This document shows, piece by piece, positions 47,085 through 56,975 of a stretch of DNA of 64,000 nucleotides (the stretch's first letter is position 1; every line of letters starts with the position of its first letter). Below the pieces are notes generated by a model, which saw only the letters and a program-made list of their open reading frames with translations, ran no database searches and was not told the DNA's origin. The DNA lies in contig CAWDJJ010000002.1 of NCBI GenBank assembly GCA_963802635.1, positions 930,001 through 994,000 of the forward strand. Direction: 5' to 3'. The position numbers and the translations under genes were made by a program. The stretch is from CAVTLG01 sp963802635. GTDB taxonomy: Bacteria > Chloroflexota > Ktedonobacteria > Ktedonobacterales > Ktedonobacteraceae.

Positions 47085-47678
47085 ATGATTAGAAAAAAAG
47101 CCGAGCAGCTTGATCCAGTTGTCGTGATCAACGCATACGCGCAAGGTGTATTCCCCATGGCAGACGCGTGGGGCAAGATCAGTTGGTATGCACCAGATCC
47201 TCGTGCCATCCTTGAGCATGACGACCTGCATGTCACACGCACGTTACACGCAACCATACGCAAAGGCATCTATCAGATTCGCATGGATACAGCCTTCGAG
47301 ATGGTCATGCGTTCCTGTGGTGGACGAGAAGAGACCTGGATCAATGCCGAATTTATTAAGACGTACACCGATCTTCATTACGTGGGCTTCGCGCATAGTG
47401 TCGAGGCATGGCGCGCGGGCCAACTCGTCGGAGGACTCTACGGCATCACCCTTGGCGCTGCATTTATGGGGGAAAGCATGTTCTCCCACGCCTCCGACGC
47501 CTCAAAAGTCTGCCTGGTCGCCTTAGTTGAACATTTAAAAGCGCGTGGCTATACCCTCCACGATACCCAATTTCTCACACCGCACCTGGCTACCCTGGGT
47601 GTCACAGAGATCTCACGCCGTACCTACGAAAAACGTCTGCGTGCAGCTTTACGCCAGCCTTGCACATGGAGCGATTAG
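47085..47678 (+). CDS. aat: Leucyl/phenylalanyl-tRNA-protein transferase
   Basis: 197 aa: INAYAQGVFPMADAWGKISW, WYAPDPRAILEHDDLHVTRT, WINAEFIKTYTDLHYVGFAH, SVEAWRAGQLVGGLYGI, AAFMGESMFSHASDASKVCL and YTLHDTQFLTPHLATLGV. Complete and typical. It adds Leu or Phe to N-terminal Lys/Arg, marking proteins for ClpAP in the N-end rule. No clp gene is nearby. Confidence 0.88.
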   Translation: MIRKKAEQLDPVVVINAYAQGVFPMADAWGKISWYAPDPRAILEHDDLHVTRTLHATIRKGIYQIRMDTAFEMVMRSCGGREETWINAEFIKTYTDLHYVGFAHSVEAWRAGQLVGGLYGITLGAAFMGESMFSHASDASKVCLVALVEHLKARGYTLHDTQFLTPHLATLGVTEISRRTYEKRLRAALRQPCTWSD

Positions 47679-47710
47679 CGTTTGCAAGCCAGCGAACTTT
47701 GTCAACTATA

Positions 47711-48589
47711 CTATTGCATGCCCTCTATCGCTGCTTCCTCCTCCTCATACTCCTCCCATTCCATTTCGCGCTGTACCTGTCGCTTCTCATCCGCCAATCT
47801 GGTCTTCTCTTCAATCTGGCCCAGCCATTTGAAGAATAGCGGCGTCATCACACCCAGATCCACAAAGCCTGGTATCATCAACAGAGCACCCGCGACCGTT
47901 TGATCCGCGAAGGCCGAGAGGTTCATTTGCGCTGGTATCACATAATGTGGATACATCGTCGCGCCGCTGAAGACCAGGATGAAAGCAAAAATATCCACCG
48001 GCTGTCCATCAAAAAAGGCGTAGGCCATCTGTAACGGATAACCTATCATGTGCACCTCTTCCGATGCACCAATCAATGGACTCCAGTTTAACAGCGAGGT
48101 AAAAAAGATGCTTAGCATCATCATCTCATACAACGAGCTATTTGCCATAGCATCTGCATACAAGAGCGGTGTATGCCAGAGCAGAAATGTCAGGTTGAAG
48201 AGCAGCGAAGCGACGATAGGCTGTACGAGCGTACGCACAATCTGGCGTACCACTGGCAAACCGAGCAATAGCTGTAGTATAACGTCGGGACAGGCAGCCA
48301 GCATCAAAGGGGCGCACGCTGTCGTCAAGATGACAGCCTGAGCCATATGTACCGAAAAAAGCTGTGTACGTGCAATCGTATTAATTGGGGTTAGCAGCAA
48401 TCCTGCCGCAATCACCACAGCCACCACAAAGCACGTGATATGATACCAGCGTATCGTCGGTACCTGTGGATCTCGCGCATGGTGGACATGCACGCGCCAC
48501 AGTCCTAGAGCATAGAGCAGGACTAACGCCGCTAAAAAAATAACGGTCCCCAGTCCCCAGGACCAGACCGAAGATAGACCATCAAACAT
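47711..48589 (-). CDS. CtaG-family cytochrome c oxidase assembly protein
   Basis: 292 aa, polytopic (about seven membrane helices): GLGTVIFLAALVLLYALGLW, HMAQAVILTTACAPLMLAAC, LLFNLTFLLWHTPLLYADAM. The HMAQ and WHTP histidines fit caa3-type CtaG, thought to help copper insertion in oxidase. It overlaps glcF by 8 bp at its chosen start (48589) and ends in a charged, Glu-rich tail. Being in an operon with glycolate oxidase is unusual for ctaG. Confidence 0.78.
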   Translation of the reverse strand: MFDGLSSVWSWGLGTVIFLAALVLLYALGLWRVHVHHARDPQVPTIRWYHITCFVVAVVIAAGLLLTPINTIARTQLFSVHMAQAVILTTACAPLMLAACPDVILQLLLGLPVVRQIVRTLVQPIVASLLFNLTFLLWHTPLLYADAMANSSLYEMMMLSIFFTSLLNWSPLIGASEEVHMIGYPLQMAYAFFDGQPVDIFAFILVFSGATMYPHYVIPAQMNLSAFADQTVAGALLMIPGFVDLGVMTPLFFKWLGQIEEKTRLADEKRQVQREMEWEEYEEEEAAIEGMQ

Positions 48590-49973
48590 AGACAAACTCC
48601 GCAAAAGGACCAACTAGGTCAGTTTTTACACCTCGGATCGAGGCATCAAGCAGTTGAACAGGATGCAACGCCGGGATAGGCGTACCCAACCGCTGCAAGG
48701 AAGCACTGATTTGTAGCAGACAACCAGGGTTAGCAGTAGCAATCACGTCCGGCTGCACGCGCAGAATATTGTGCGCCTTGCGCTCACCCAACTGGCGGGC
48801 GGTTTCAGGCTCTAACAGGTTATAGGTACCCGCGCTACCACAGCATACATCAGCTTCGAGAATATCTGTCAGCTCGATACCAGGAATCGTACGCAGCACC
48901 TCACGTGGCTGTCGGCGCACTCCCTGCGCGTGCGCAAGGTGGCAAGCATCGTGATAGGCTACACGCAGGTTGATGGGATGACGCGGCGCAACAGGTGCCA
49001 GTTCTGCCAGCAACTCTGAGATATCTCTTACCGAGGCCGAGAACGCCCGCGCGCGCTCGGCGTATAGCGGATCATCGCGCAGAAGATAGCCATATTCTTT
49101 CAGATTAGAGCCACAACCGGCTACGTTGACCACGACCGTATCAACAGCCCATGCTTCAAATGTATCAATCAGGTTACGTGCGAAACGCAGTCCCTCTTCC
49201 TCGCGTCCAGTGTGAATGCTCAATGCACCGCAACAGCCCTGCGCCGGTGGCACAACTACATCGCAGCCCTCTGCTGTCAGCACACGTATGGTTGCCGCGT
49301 TCACTTCAGCGAAGAAGACGCGCTGAATGCAACCACTGAGCAAGCCGACACGCCTCCTCTTTGGCTGCTTCGCCTGGCTAAATACCTCTGGTCGTGACAG
49401 CAACGTACTCAGGTGAACCGGTGGCATGATTGCTTCCATGCCCAGGAGCCGTGCTGGCAACCAACGTCTGGCAAACGGCGTTTCGAGCAGACGGGCTGCC
49501 CCACTTTTCTGATAGAGCCACAAGATAGGCGTCAATAAACGTAAACGATTGGGATAGGGAAAGAGGCTGAAGATGAGCGAGCGGAACAAACGATCCCCTG
49601 GCGTACGCGCATGGTTGCGCTCAATCTGCGGACGCGTCGTCTCGATGAGCTTGTTGTATTGTACGCCCGACGGACAGGCCGTCACGCAGGCCATACAACC
49701 CAGACAACGGTCGATATGCGTCGTAAATGTATCTGTCATGCCAATGCCGCCCTCGGACGCCATCTTCATCAGTTGGATACGTCCACGCGGCGAATCCATC
49801 TCTTCTCCCCACAGCAGGTACGTCGGACAGGTAGTAAGGCAGAAGCCGCAATGCACACAATCAGCTAATAATTCAGGATCGGGTGGATGATGGGTGTCAA
49901 AGGCAAAAAAATGTCGCTCTTCCTTTGCGGCAGATAACCGGCCATCTCTATCATGTGTATTTCGTGTATTCAC
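48582..49973 (-). CDS. glcF: Glycolate oxidase iron-sulfur subunit
   Basis: 463 aa. Two 4Fe-4S motifs, CVHCGFCLTTCPTYLLWGEE and CLGCMACVTACPSGV, then two CCG domains (GCCGALSIHTGREEE; CCGSAGTYNLLEPE). Passes electrons from GlcDE to the membrane quinone pool. Third gene of glcD-glcE-glcF. Confidence 0.86.
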   Translation of the reverse strand: MNTRNTHDRDGRLSAAKEERHFFAFDTHHPPDPELLADCVHCGFCLTTCPTYLLWGEEMDSPRGRIQLMKMASEGGIGMTDTFTTHIDRCLGCMACVTACPSGVQYNKLIETTRPQIERNHARTPGDRLFRSLIFSLFPYPNRLRLLTPILWLYQKSGAARLLETPFARRWLPARLLGMEAIMPPVHLSTLLSRPEVFSQAKQPKRRRVGLLSGCIQRVFFAEVNAATIRVLTAEGCDVVVPPAQGCCGALSIHTGREEEGLRFARNLIDTFEAWAVDTVVVNVAGCGSNLKEYGYLLRDDPLYAERARAFSASVRDISELLAELAPVAPRHPINLRVAYHDACHLAHAQGVRRQPREVLRTIPGIELTDILEADVCCGSAGTYNLLEPETARQLGERKAHNILRVQPDVIATANPGCLLQISASLQRLGTPIPALHPVQLLDASIRGVKTDLVGPFAEFVYV

Positions 49974-50036
49974 AGTTCTGTGAGACAGAAACGTCTCGCA
50001 ACGTTTCCGTTCCTCCTTTCTGCTTTCTGCGAGTAG

Positions 50037-51344
50037 TTAGATGCCACCCACAAAGCGTCCGGGGTTTAAGATAGTGTGTGGATCAAAGCGGGCTTTCAGG
50101 CTACGCACTACTGACAGTGCTGGCACAGGTCCCCATACATCAATGTTGCTCGTTAAATCTGGTGCGGCATCTATCACCACCAGACTTCCCTGTCGCTCAG
50201 TCGCTACACAGCGCAGTTCTTGCACTGCACGTATGAGATATTCTTCATCACCCGTTATATGCACAAATATTATGCCATGCCCGGCATACGCATGCCATGT
50301 CGCCTGCAATGATAGCTGTGAACAGAGCTGCTCTAGATGCGTTAACCAGGTTGCCAGGTCCGTGGGCAACAGGCTAGCTTTAAATGTGAGCTTCGATTGG
50401 GTCGTATCCGCCAGCGCCTTAGATGGTGATACAGGCGACCAGAAAGACTTCTCCGCGTCATCATGCAGGATACGCCAGGCTTGCAGTACCTGCCCGATCT
50501 GGCGCGTTGCCGCAACAACAAACTCAGCAGCCTGTGCATCGGCGGTTTCCTGGCTCATCTCGAAACGCACACCCATGCTATACATGCCGTTTTGCGTCGT
50601 GTCTCCGTGTATATTTATCGCCGTAGGAACAAGCGTTGATCCGATGATGTGTACCGCCAGATCACAGCAAGAAGCCAGGGCTGACACCGTGAGATAGACA
50701 GTGCGCGACGCGGCTGGCAGTGGATAAAGCCGGAAGGAAGCCGATACAATTATGCCAAGCGTGCCCAGTGCACCAGTAAACAATTTGGGCAGGTCGTAGC
50801 CAGCAACGTTCTTGACAACTTTGCCGCCGCCTTTGGCGATGGTGCCATCAGGCAGAACGACACGTATACCAATGATCTGGTCACGCACACCGCCATAGCG
50901 CAGGCGACGCGGACCTGTAGCATTTGTGGCAACAATTCCACCGATTGTCGCGGCGGGATCAAGTTCTGGATCAAGGGCCAACCATTGTTTTTGCTGTGCC
51001 AACGTTGCCTGTAACGTCGCTAGAGGCAATCCTGCCTCGACGGTAACGGTCTGGTCATGTGGTGCATGCTCGATAACCTGCTGCAAGCGTACGGTACTCA
51101 AGAGAATATCAACACGCGTTGGTGGCGCACCTAGCGCGAGTTGTGTGCCGCCTCCACGCGGCAGTACACATAACCCTTCTCTATGAGCAAAAGCGAGCAC
51201 GGAAGCAACTTCGGCCTCACTGCCTGGCTCTACGACAATTTGTGGTCGTACGCCTGCTACGGCATCCATGTCCTCGGCCAAGTGGAGTTGTCCCTCTACC
51301 AGTGGCTCAAGTGCAGCTTGTAATGATTGTAGTGAAAGGTGCAT
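50037..51344 (-). CDS. glcE: Glycolate oxidase FAD-binding subunit GlcE
   Basis: 435 aa from ATG 51344 (AAGGA 6 bp before it; an ATG at 51350 is too near). FAD-binding type 4 domain: VLPRGGGTQLALGAPP, GGIVATNATGPRRLRYGG, VRDQIIGIRVVLPDG and the GlcE-type short C-terminus. Works with GlcD in oxidising glycolate to glyoxylate. Confidence 0.84.
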   Translation of the reverse strand: MHLSLQSLQAALEPLVEGQLHLAEDMDAVAGVRPQIVVEPGSEAEVASVLAFAHREGLCVLPRGGGTQLALGAPPTRVDILLSTVRLQQVIEHAPHDQTVTVEAGLPLATLQATLAQQKQWLALDPELDPAATIGGIVATNATGPRRLRYGGVRDQIIGIRVVLPDGTIAKGGGKVVKNVAGYDLPKLFTGALGTLGIIVSASFRLYPLPAASRTVYLTVSALASCCDLAVHIIGSTLVPTAINIHGDTTQNGMYSMGVRFEMSQETADAQAAEFVVAATRQIGQVLQAWRILHDDAEKSFWSPVSPSKALADTTQSKLTFKASLLPTDLATWLTHLEQLCSQLSLQATWHAYAGHGIIFVHITGDEEYLIRAVQELRCVATERQGSLVVIDAAPDLTSNIDVWGPVPALSVVRSLKARFDPHTILNPGRFVGGI

Positions 51345-51368
51345 ACACATTCCTTTTCTTCAGGCTGG

Positions 51369-52823
51369 CTAAAAACGCTCTATGATCCCTGCTGCCTCCA
51401 ATGGATGTGGATAGTAGGGACCGGGAGTTTCGCCACACAGACGCGGTGTCGGATACATCTTATCGGGGTTGCACAGATTTTGTGGATTGATAGCACAACG
51501 AATAAGCTGGTGCGTAGCCATGTCTGCTTCGCTAAACATAAATGGCATATACGCCTTCTTATCCATACCGACGCCGTGTTCTCCGGTAATACTTCCACCA
51601 TGCGCAACACAACTGCGTAAAATTTCTCCAGCCAGTTCTTCAGCGTGCTGCTCAGCACCTTCGACACGCTGATCATAGAGCACCAGGGGATGAAGATTGC
51701 CATCGCCTGCGTGGAAAACATTGGCAACGCGCAAAGCATATTGAGCGCTCAATGTTTCGATCTCGCGCAGCACCTCCGGCAAGGCGGTGCGCGGCAATAC
51801 GCCATCTTGCACAATATAATTCGGGCTAATACGTCCCATCGCGGCAAACGCGGCCTTGCGTCCCTTCCACATCAGCGCGCGCTCTTCCTCGGTACGGGCC
51901 AGGCGACACTCGTTGGCTCCCGCACGCTGGCAGATAGCCTCGACCTGTGCGAGTTGCTGCGCTATTTCTATGCGTGGTCCGTCTAACTCGATCAGCAAGA
52001 TCGCGCCTGCAGCCAACGGAAAGCCAGCGTGGACCGCTGCCTCACAGGCCTCGATAGCCAGCTTGTCCATCATTTCTACGGCAGCGGGCACAATCCCAGC
52101 AGCGATAATACCTGAGACCGCCTCGCCAGCGACATCGGGATGCGCGAAAGCTGCCATGACGGTTTGCACAGCCTCTGCTTTGCGGACGATACGTACGGTA
52201 ATCTCAGTGACGATACCCAGCGTACCCTCGGACCCTACAATGATGCCAGGCAAATCATAGCCGGGTGTGTCAAGCGTTGGGCCGCCAGCTTCGATCAGTT
52301 CTCCATCCGGTAACACAAATTTCATGCCCAGGACATGATTGACGGTAAAACCATATTTCAGGCAGTGAGCACCGCCAGAATTTTCGGCAATGTTGCCACC
52401 AATAGAGCAGACCTGCTGACTGGAAGGATCGGGAGCATAGTAATAACCGTGAGGAGCGACACGCTGCGTCACCCAAAGATTGACGACGCCCGGCTGGAGC
52501 ACCATGCGCTGGTTGGGCAGATCAACAGAGAGGATCTGGTTCATACGAGCAAGCGAGATGACGATGCCATCTGCTACGGGCAACGCACCACCCGAAAGTC
52601 CTGTACCCGAACCACGTGGTACGAAGGGAATGCGTTCACGATAACATATACGGACAACGGCCTGGACTGCTGCGGTAGTGGTAGGCAATACTACCAGTGC
52701 AGGTTTTACACGAAAACTGGTCAAGCCATCCGATTCATAGGTTCGTAGTTGCTCGTGTTTTTCTATAACTCCTTCATTCCCTACAACTGCGCGCAATTCT
52801 GCAATAATCCCTGCTGTAAGCAT
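51369..52823 (-). CDS. glcD: Glycolate oxidase subunit GlcD (FAD-linked)
   Basis: 484 aa from ATG 52823, 8 bp after AAGGAG; an in-frame start at 52943 is upstream of any similarity. PFVPRGSGTGLSGGALPVAD, GGNIAENSGGAHCLKYG, VLGMKFVLPDGE, GSEGTLGIVTEI, NVFHAGDGNLHPLVLYD and GSITGEHGVG are the GlcD/D-lactate dehydrogenase marks. It heads the glcDEF-ctaG operon and is divergent from the helicase gene. Confidence 0.87.
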   Translation of the reverse strand: MLTAGIIAELRAVVGNEGVIEKHEQLRTYESDGLTSFRVKPALVVLPTTTAAVQAVVRICYRERIPFVPRGSGTGLSGGALPVADGIVISLARMNQILSVDLPNQRMVLQPGVVNLWVTQRVAPHGYYYAPDPSSQQVCSIGGNIAENSGGAHCLKYGFTVNHVLGMKFVLPDGELIEAGGPTLDTPGYDLPGIIVGSEGTLGIVTEITVRIVRKAEAVQTVMAAFAHPDVAGEAVSGIIAAGIVPAAVEMMDKLAIEACEAAVHAGFPLAAGAILLIELDGPRIEIAQQLAQVEAICQRAGANECRLARTEEERALMWKGRKAAFAAMGRISPNYIVQDGVLPRTALPEVLREIETLSAQYALRVANVFHAGDGNLHPLVLYDQRVEGAEQHAEELAGEILRSCVAHGGSITGEHGVGMDKKAYMPFMFSEADMATHQLIRCAINPQNLCNPDKMYPTPRLCGETPGPYYPHPLEAAGIIERF

Positions 52824-53011
52824 TCGCATCTCCTTGATACACACTGCACTGACTCCATTGTCGCTGCGACGCATCTCTCTGTATATAGTATACAAGGAAG
52901 CTGGCGTTAAGGCTAGAAGGCATGCCATCAGAGGCAGGACCATTAGTCATACTCAATGATAAACTGACGACATCCTATGGCACATTGGCATCTCAGCATC
53001 TAAACCTGCTC

Positions 53012-53041
53012 TTGACTATCGTAGTTTGTCAGCATTATACT
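53012..53041 (+). promoter_or_regulatory. Putative promoter of the truncated helicase gene
   Basis: TTGACT (53012-53017) and TATACT (53036-53041), spacing 18 bp, about 100 bp before the start at 53139. The intervening region is AT-rich. Confidence 0.4.
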
Positions 53042-53138
53042 TTATCTCACCATTTACATAAAATATAGCGACGGATAGAAAATTTTGTTCTATAGTACTT
53101 TGTATAAGAAATAATCTAATCACAGTCCGGTAATCAAA

Positions 53139-55342
53139 ATGATTGGATTAGATCAAATAAAAGTGGTTTGGTTAGGAAGGGTTGTATTCATGCCTCTTAC
53201 AATGTCCCTGACACGCGAGCAGATGCTTATAGAGATGGATCAGGCGATTGTTGATGAAATCGCAAAACAAAGCCACTCAAATCGCGCTCACCATATAGCT
53301 ACAGATGGTAAACTTATCGCCGATGATGGGCGCAGAATTAACAGAAGAGCAGCAGCATTATCACCGGCAGAAAATCGCACTTGACCAATCGCAGCAATTG
53401 TACCAATCAGAATTACACGCTCTTAACATACAGCAACAACAATTGGGGGCACGGCAAGCAACGCTTGATCAGCAGATGCGCGACATGGAGAAAAAAATCG
53501 TCGAAAATGCCCGTGTGGTGGGAACAACCTTGACTAAGACCTATATGAACCAGACAGTGAGCGGTCGTCGCTTCGACACTGTGATCCTCGATGAGGTCTC
53601 GATGGCACCTATGCCACTCATCTACTTAGCCGCGAATCATGCAGATCGTTCCGTCACCTTTAGCGGTGATCCTGAACAGCTCGCGCCTATTGTTACAGCA
53701 GAAACGGAGATAGCAAAAAAATGGCTTGGTGGTGATCTCTTTAATTTGAGAGGAGTGTCGCTGGAAAGTGCCAGTCAGGGCATTGAGCATAGTGCGTTGT
53801 TGAAAATCCAATCGCGTATGCATCCAAAAATTGCAAGTATTGCTAATACATTGGTCTATCAAAACAAACTCCAGCATGCCTTCGACGAAAGTACGGTCAA
53901 ACGTATCTCCCCTTTGCCAGATGCTCCTCTAGTACTCTGCAATACACAGGATGCCGCGCCAACGAGTTGCGCGACAACAAGTGGTTCAAGGACGAATTAT
54001 TATCATGCACTCTGTTGCCTGGAACTAGCAAAAAAAGCGCTACACGATTTACCAGAGGCAAAATCAGCAACTACACCTCTCGTTGGTATCATCACACCGT
54101 ATAGAGCGCAAGCAAAACTTATCCAGAGCATGATCAAAGAGGCCAGGCTACAGAATACTGTTCAAGCTGGGACCGTTCATCGCTTCCAGGGTCTAGAATT
54201 TGATGTTGTGATTTTTGATACTGTCACCGCCTCAGAAACAAGACCAAGCGACTTTCTCTCCGGGACAAAAGGATCGGCTAGCATGCGTATGATTAATGTA
54301 GCCATTACGCGTGCAAAACACAAATTATTTATTGTTGCCCACTACCAACATATCCTACAAATATTTCCAGCAGACTCAATATTGAGATTAGTTGTCCAGC
54401 ATGCCGCTAGATCCACGATATGCTCATCCCTTAATATAGTAGGTACATCTCTCGCTACTGCACAGCAAAAAGCGCGTGTGCAACGGATACAACCTGAACA
54501 AATCCTTAGTCATGTCTTAAAGGAGGAGAACAATCTTATCCTACTGACTGCGGGGAAAATAGAAGATGAGAATATCAAGCAATATAACGAAAAGACGTTC
54601 TATAGTGCGCTCAAACAAGATTTGCGCATGGCTCGTCAAAGCATTACTATCGCCAGCCCTTACCTAACGGAAAACCGCGTCAAAGAATTGCTTCCTCTGC
54701 TACTTGAGAAGCAAAAGCAAGGCGTAAAAATAACCATTTACACCAAGCCACTTCAAGAATGTGAGTGGTGGCATCAAAAAGCAGCGCCAATGCTGCTCGA
54801 ACGCAGGTCTACAATTGACTTATTGTCCACAGATGCATCAAAAAGCTATTATGCTGGATGAAGAGATGCTCTATCATGGCAGCTTGAACGTGTTCTCACA
54901 ACACGAATCTGGCGAGAGTATGCTACGCGGGAAGAACCAACATCAGATCATTAAAGCCCTCAACGAAGAACTCCAGGCACCAGCTATAACGCAACCAAAG
55001 ACACCTACTATAACCAAAGATGAGATAGACAAGCTGAAAACGATCCCTATTCCTATACATCATCTACCAGAATTAGAATCAAAGTGCGTGTGCGGAAGTC
55101 GTTTTATACCATGTTTCTGGGAAAATAGTGCTTTTTACGGGTGTGAAAACTTTAGAAGCTACAAGCATAAAAGCACAGTAAACATTACCAAAGAGAACCT
55201 TCAGCAAATACAGGACTTACAAAATAAGATCTGCGTTCAATGTAATAGTCCCCTTGAAATTCAGCTTCAAGGTAGACCGCAACTCATTATACTCAGTTGC
55301 AACCAATGCAAAGAAAAACAGTACTTTATGTTTACCCGCTAA
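53139..55342 (+). pseudogene. 5'-truncated SF1 helicase (Upf1/Dna2-like) fused to PLD nuclease, frameshifted twice
   Basis: Helicase motifs II (VILDEVSMA), III (GDPEQLAPI), IV (QSRMHP), V (GTVHRFQGLEFDVVIF) and VI (INVAITRAKHKLFIV) are present. The Walker A motif and everything before the IKVVWLGRVVFMPLTM segment are missing. The C-terminus is phospholipase-D-like (SITIASPYLTENRV; MHQKAIMLDEEMLYHGSLN) with two zinc-ribbon Cys clusters (CVCGSRFIPC; CVQCNSPL...CNQCK). Frames change near 53325 and 54826, each fixed by dropping one base. Helicase-PLD proteins occur in defence loci. Without Walker A this copy cannot hydrolyse ATP normally. A good promoter upstream leaves expression possible. Confidence 0.68.
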
Positions 55343-55347
55343 CCAGA

Positions 55348-56385
55348 TTAGTCATCGACCAGCAAGAACTGCGCAGTGATATGATCTGTAATCAGAATAT
55401 TGGCGATACCAGCCTTGAGCGCGGCTCGAATAGCAGGCACATAGGCCGGGCTTCCACCTGCAACCAGCACCACCTTAACATTGCTCTGCTGGATTTTCTC
55501 TTTCAAGTGCGGAATCTCCAGTCCCGAGAGAACGTAGGGGAACGGGTCCAGCAACTCGTTGATACAGCGGCCAGCCGCGTCAAACACCCAATGATTGATG
55601 TCCACAATGGGCCGGTAGGCTTCGACTGCTTTTAGTTGCTCCGGTGAGAGAATGCCACGCGCAATCATATCGTTGTTCGTATGCGGTGTCCACAGGCTCG
55701 TCACCAACACGTTCGCTCGCGTCATCATCTGATAAGCATCTTTGACAATCGGTAACTGGCGCGTACGCCGCACCTGCTCATGATCAGGTAAAAATGCCGG
55801 GCATGGAAACCAGAGATGATTGGCTCCATAAGCCTGAGCCAAATCATAGGCAATCAAATTCGCATCTCCAAAGCTGGTGCGCGCTTCAACAAAGCCAATG
55901 GTCGCCGTTACTTGCATGTGCGGAAGCACTTTCGTTGGTTTCAAATAACGCAAGAGATTGCGCATAAACCTTCTCCCACCAGAGACAGCCAGAATATCGG
56001 CATCGGTCAGCATCTGGTCAAGATACTCGGCTGCCGCATTGGCAATCTCAGTCACCACGTCATCCAACTGATCATCGGCGCTAACCACATTCATATTGCG
56101 GCCTGCGACCAGCACTAAATCCTGTAAGCCAAGCTGGATGCGTACCTCTCGGGACAAATTGCGCAAATAGCCCGTACGTAAATCAGGGACAATAGTAATA
56201 CGCACAATGCCTCGGTCTTTTGCTTTCTGCAAGGCTTTGCTGACTGTTTGCCTGGAACAAAACTCCGTTTCCGCGATGGCTTCCTGAGAATAGCCATCTT
56301 CATAATATGTGTATGCAACTCTACGCAAGAAACGCTCATCTGTCAGGAGTCTCGCTTCACTATTTGCCTGAGTATTATCTGGCAT
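55348..56385 (-). CDS. SorC/DeoR-type sugar-binding transcriptional regulator
   Basis: 345 aa. N-terminal HTH (RVAYTYYEDGYSQEAIAETE, FCSRQTVSKALQKAKDRGIV) and a SorC sugar-binding domain (ILAVSGGRRFM, VTATIGFVEA, LWTPHTNNDMIARG, LVAGGSPAYVPAIRAALKAG, NILITDHITAQFLL). These proteins bind phosphosugars and control catabolic operons. No sugar operon is adjacent, so it may act at a distance. It converges with the helicase gene with 5 bp between. Confidence 0.8.
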   Translation of the reverse strand: MPDNTQANSEARLLTDERFLRRVAYTYYEDGYSQEAIAETEFCSRQTVSKALQKAKDRGIVRITIVPDLRTGYLRNLSREVRIQLGLQDLVLVAGRNMNVVSADDQLDDVVTEIANAAAEYLDQMLTDADILAVSGGRRFMRNLLRYLKPTKVLPHMQVTATIGFVEARTSFGDANLIAYDLAQAYGANHLWFPCPAFLPDHEQVRRTRQLPIVKDAYQMMTRANVLVTSLWTPHTNNDMIARGILSPEQLKAVEAYRPIVDINHWVFDAAGRCINELLDPFPYVLSGLEIPHLKEKIQQSNVKVVLVAGGSPAYVPAIRAALKAGIANILITDHITAQFLLVDD

Positions 56386-56548
56386 ATGGCATCTTTCCCT
56401 TCACAAGATACAGGTATGCAGTCTCGGCAAGCCAAACGCAAAGGGCTACAAACTCATCCGTTACGTACAGGGTGCCCGTTTCAGCCCCATACTTAACATG
56501 CAGTTTAGCTTATGCACAACAGCATAGCGCATGTTGCCTCAAAGAGCA

Positions 56549-56735
56549 AGACCTCTTGTGGACAAACCATGTTCTACAACGCATTCTACAAGCTCCTTTT
56601 GCCCACGAGAGGTCTACTCTATGGCCCATGAGCCGCCCTTTACGCTGGCTTTCAGCAAGATACGTCTATGTATACCATCGCCAGCAAAAACATATAGTAA
56701 AAAAACAGCCTGATCGATACAGGCCGTTTTTTTTC
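56549..56735 (+). ncRNA. Candidate structured RNA ending in a terminator
   Basis: AGACCTCT (56549-56556) pairs with AGAGGTCT (56608-56615), extended by TGTGG with CCACG. A second stem is GCTGGC with GCCAGC (56644-56685). A terminator follows (GCCTG/CAGGC at 56708-56724 plus eight Ts). It lies in a 590-bp space upstream of the radical SAM gene. No known riboswitch or T-box motif was recognised. Confidence 0.4.
56701..56735 (+). terminator. Intrinsic terminator in the leader of the radical SAM gene
   Basis: GCCTG-ATCGATA-CAGGC flanked by A run (56701-56705) and T run (56727-56734), so it can work in both directions. It sits 240 bp before the next gene, so it either ends a separate RNA or attenuates the gene. 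Confidence 0.65.
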
Positions 56736-56975
56736 AGCAGTATTGCACAGACAAAAAATTTCTTGCGTGTTTCCAACAAATGAGCAAAATTTCACAAATG
56801 CCCAACAAATGCTCCATTTTTTGCAAAAGAGTGTAATTGTCTTGCGCGTAACATACACCTTACTATAAACTATGAAAAGACCCCATCAGAGAAAGATGGA
56901 TACGGAACTCAGAACAAGAAAGCCGCTCTTCTGTTCTCTCCTAGAAGGTTTAAAGAGCCAGGGAGGAAGCCAGTT

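Noticed and set aside
56307..56783. 158-aa reading frame opposite the SorC promoter region
   Set aside because: It crosses the candidate RNA structure and the terminator, and its composition (Tyr/Arg/Gln mixture) shows no domain.
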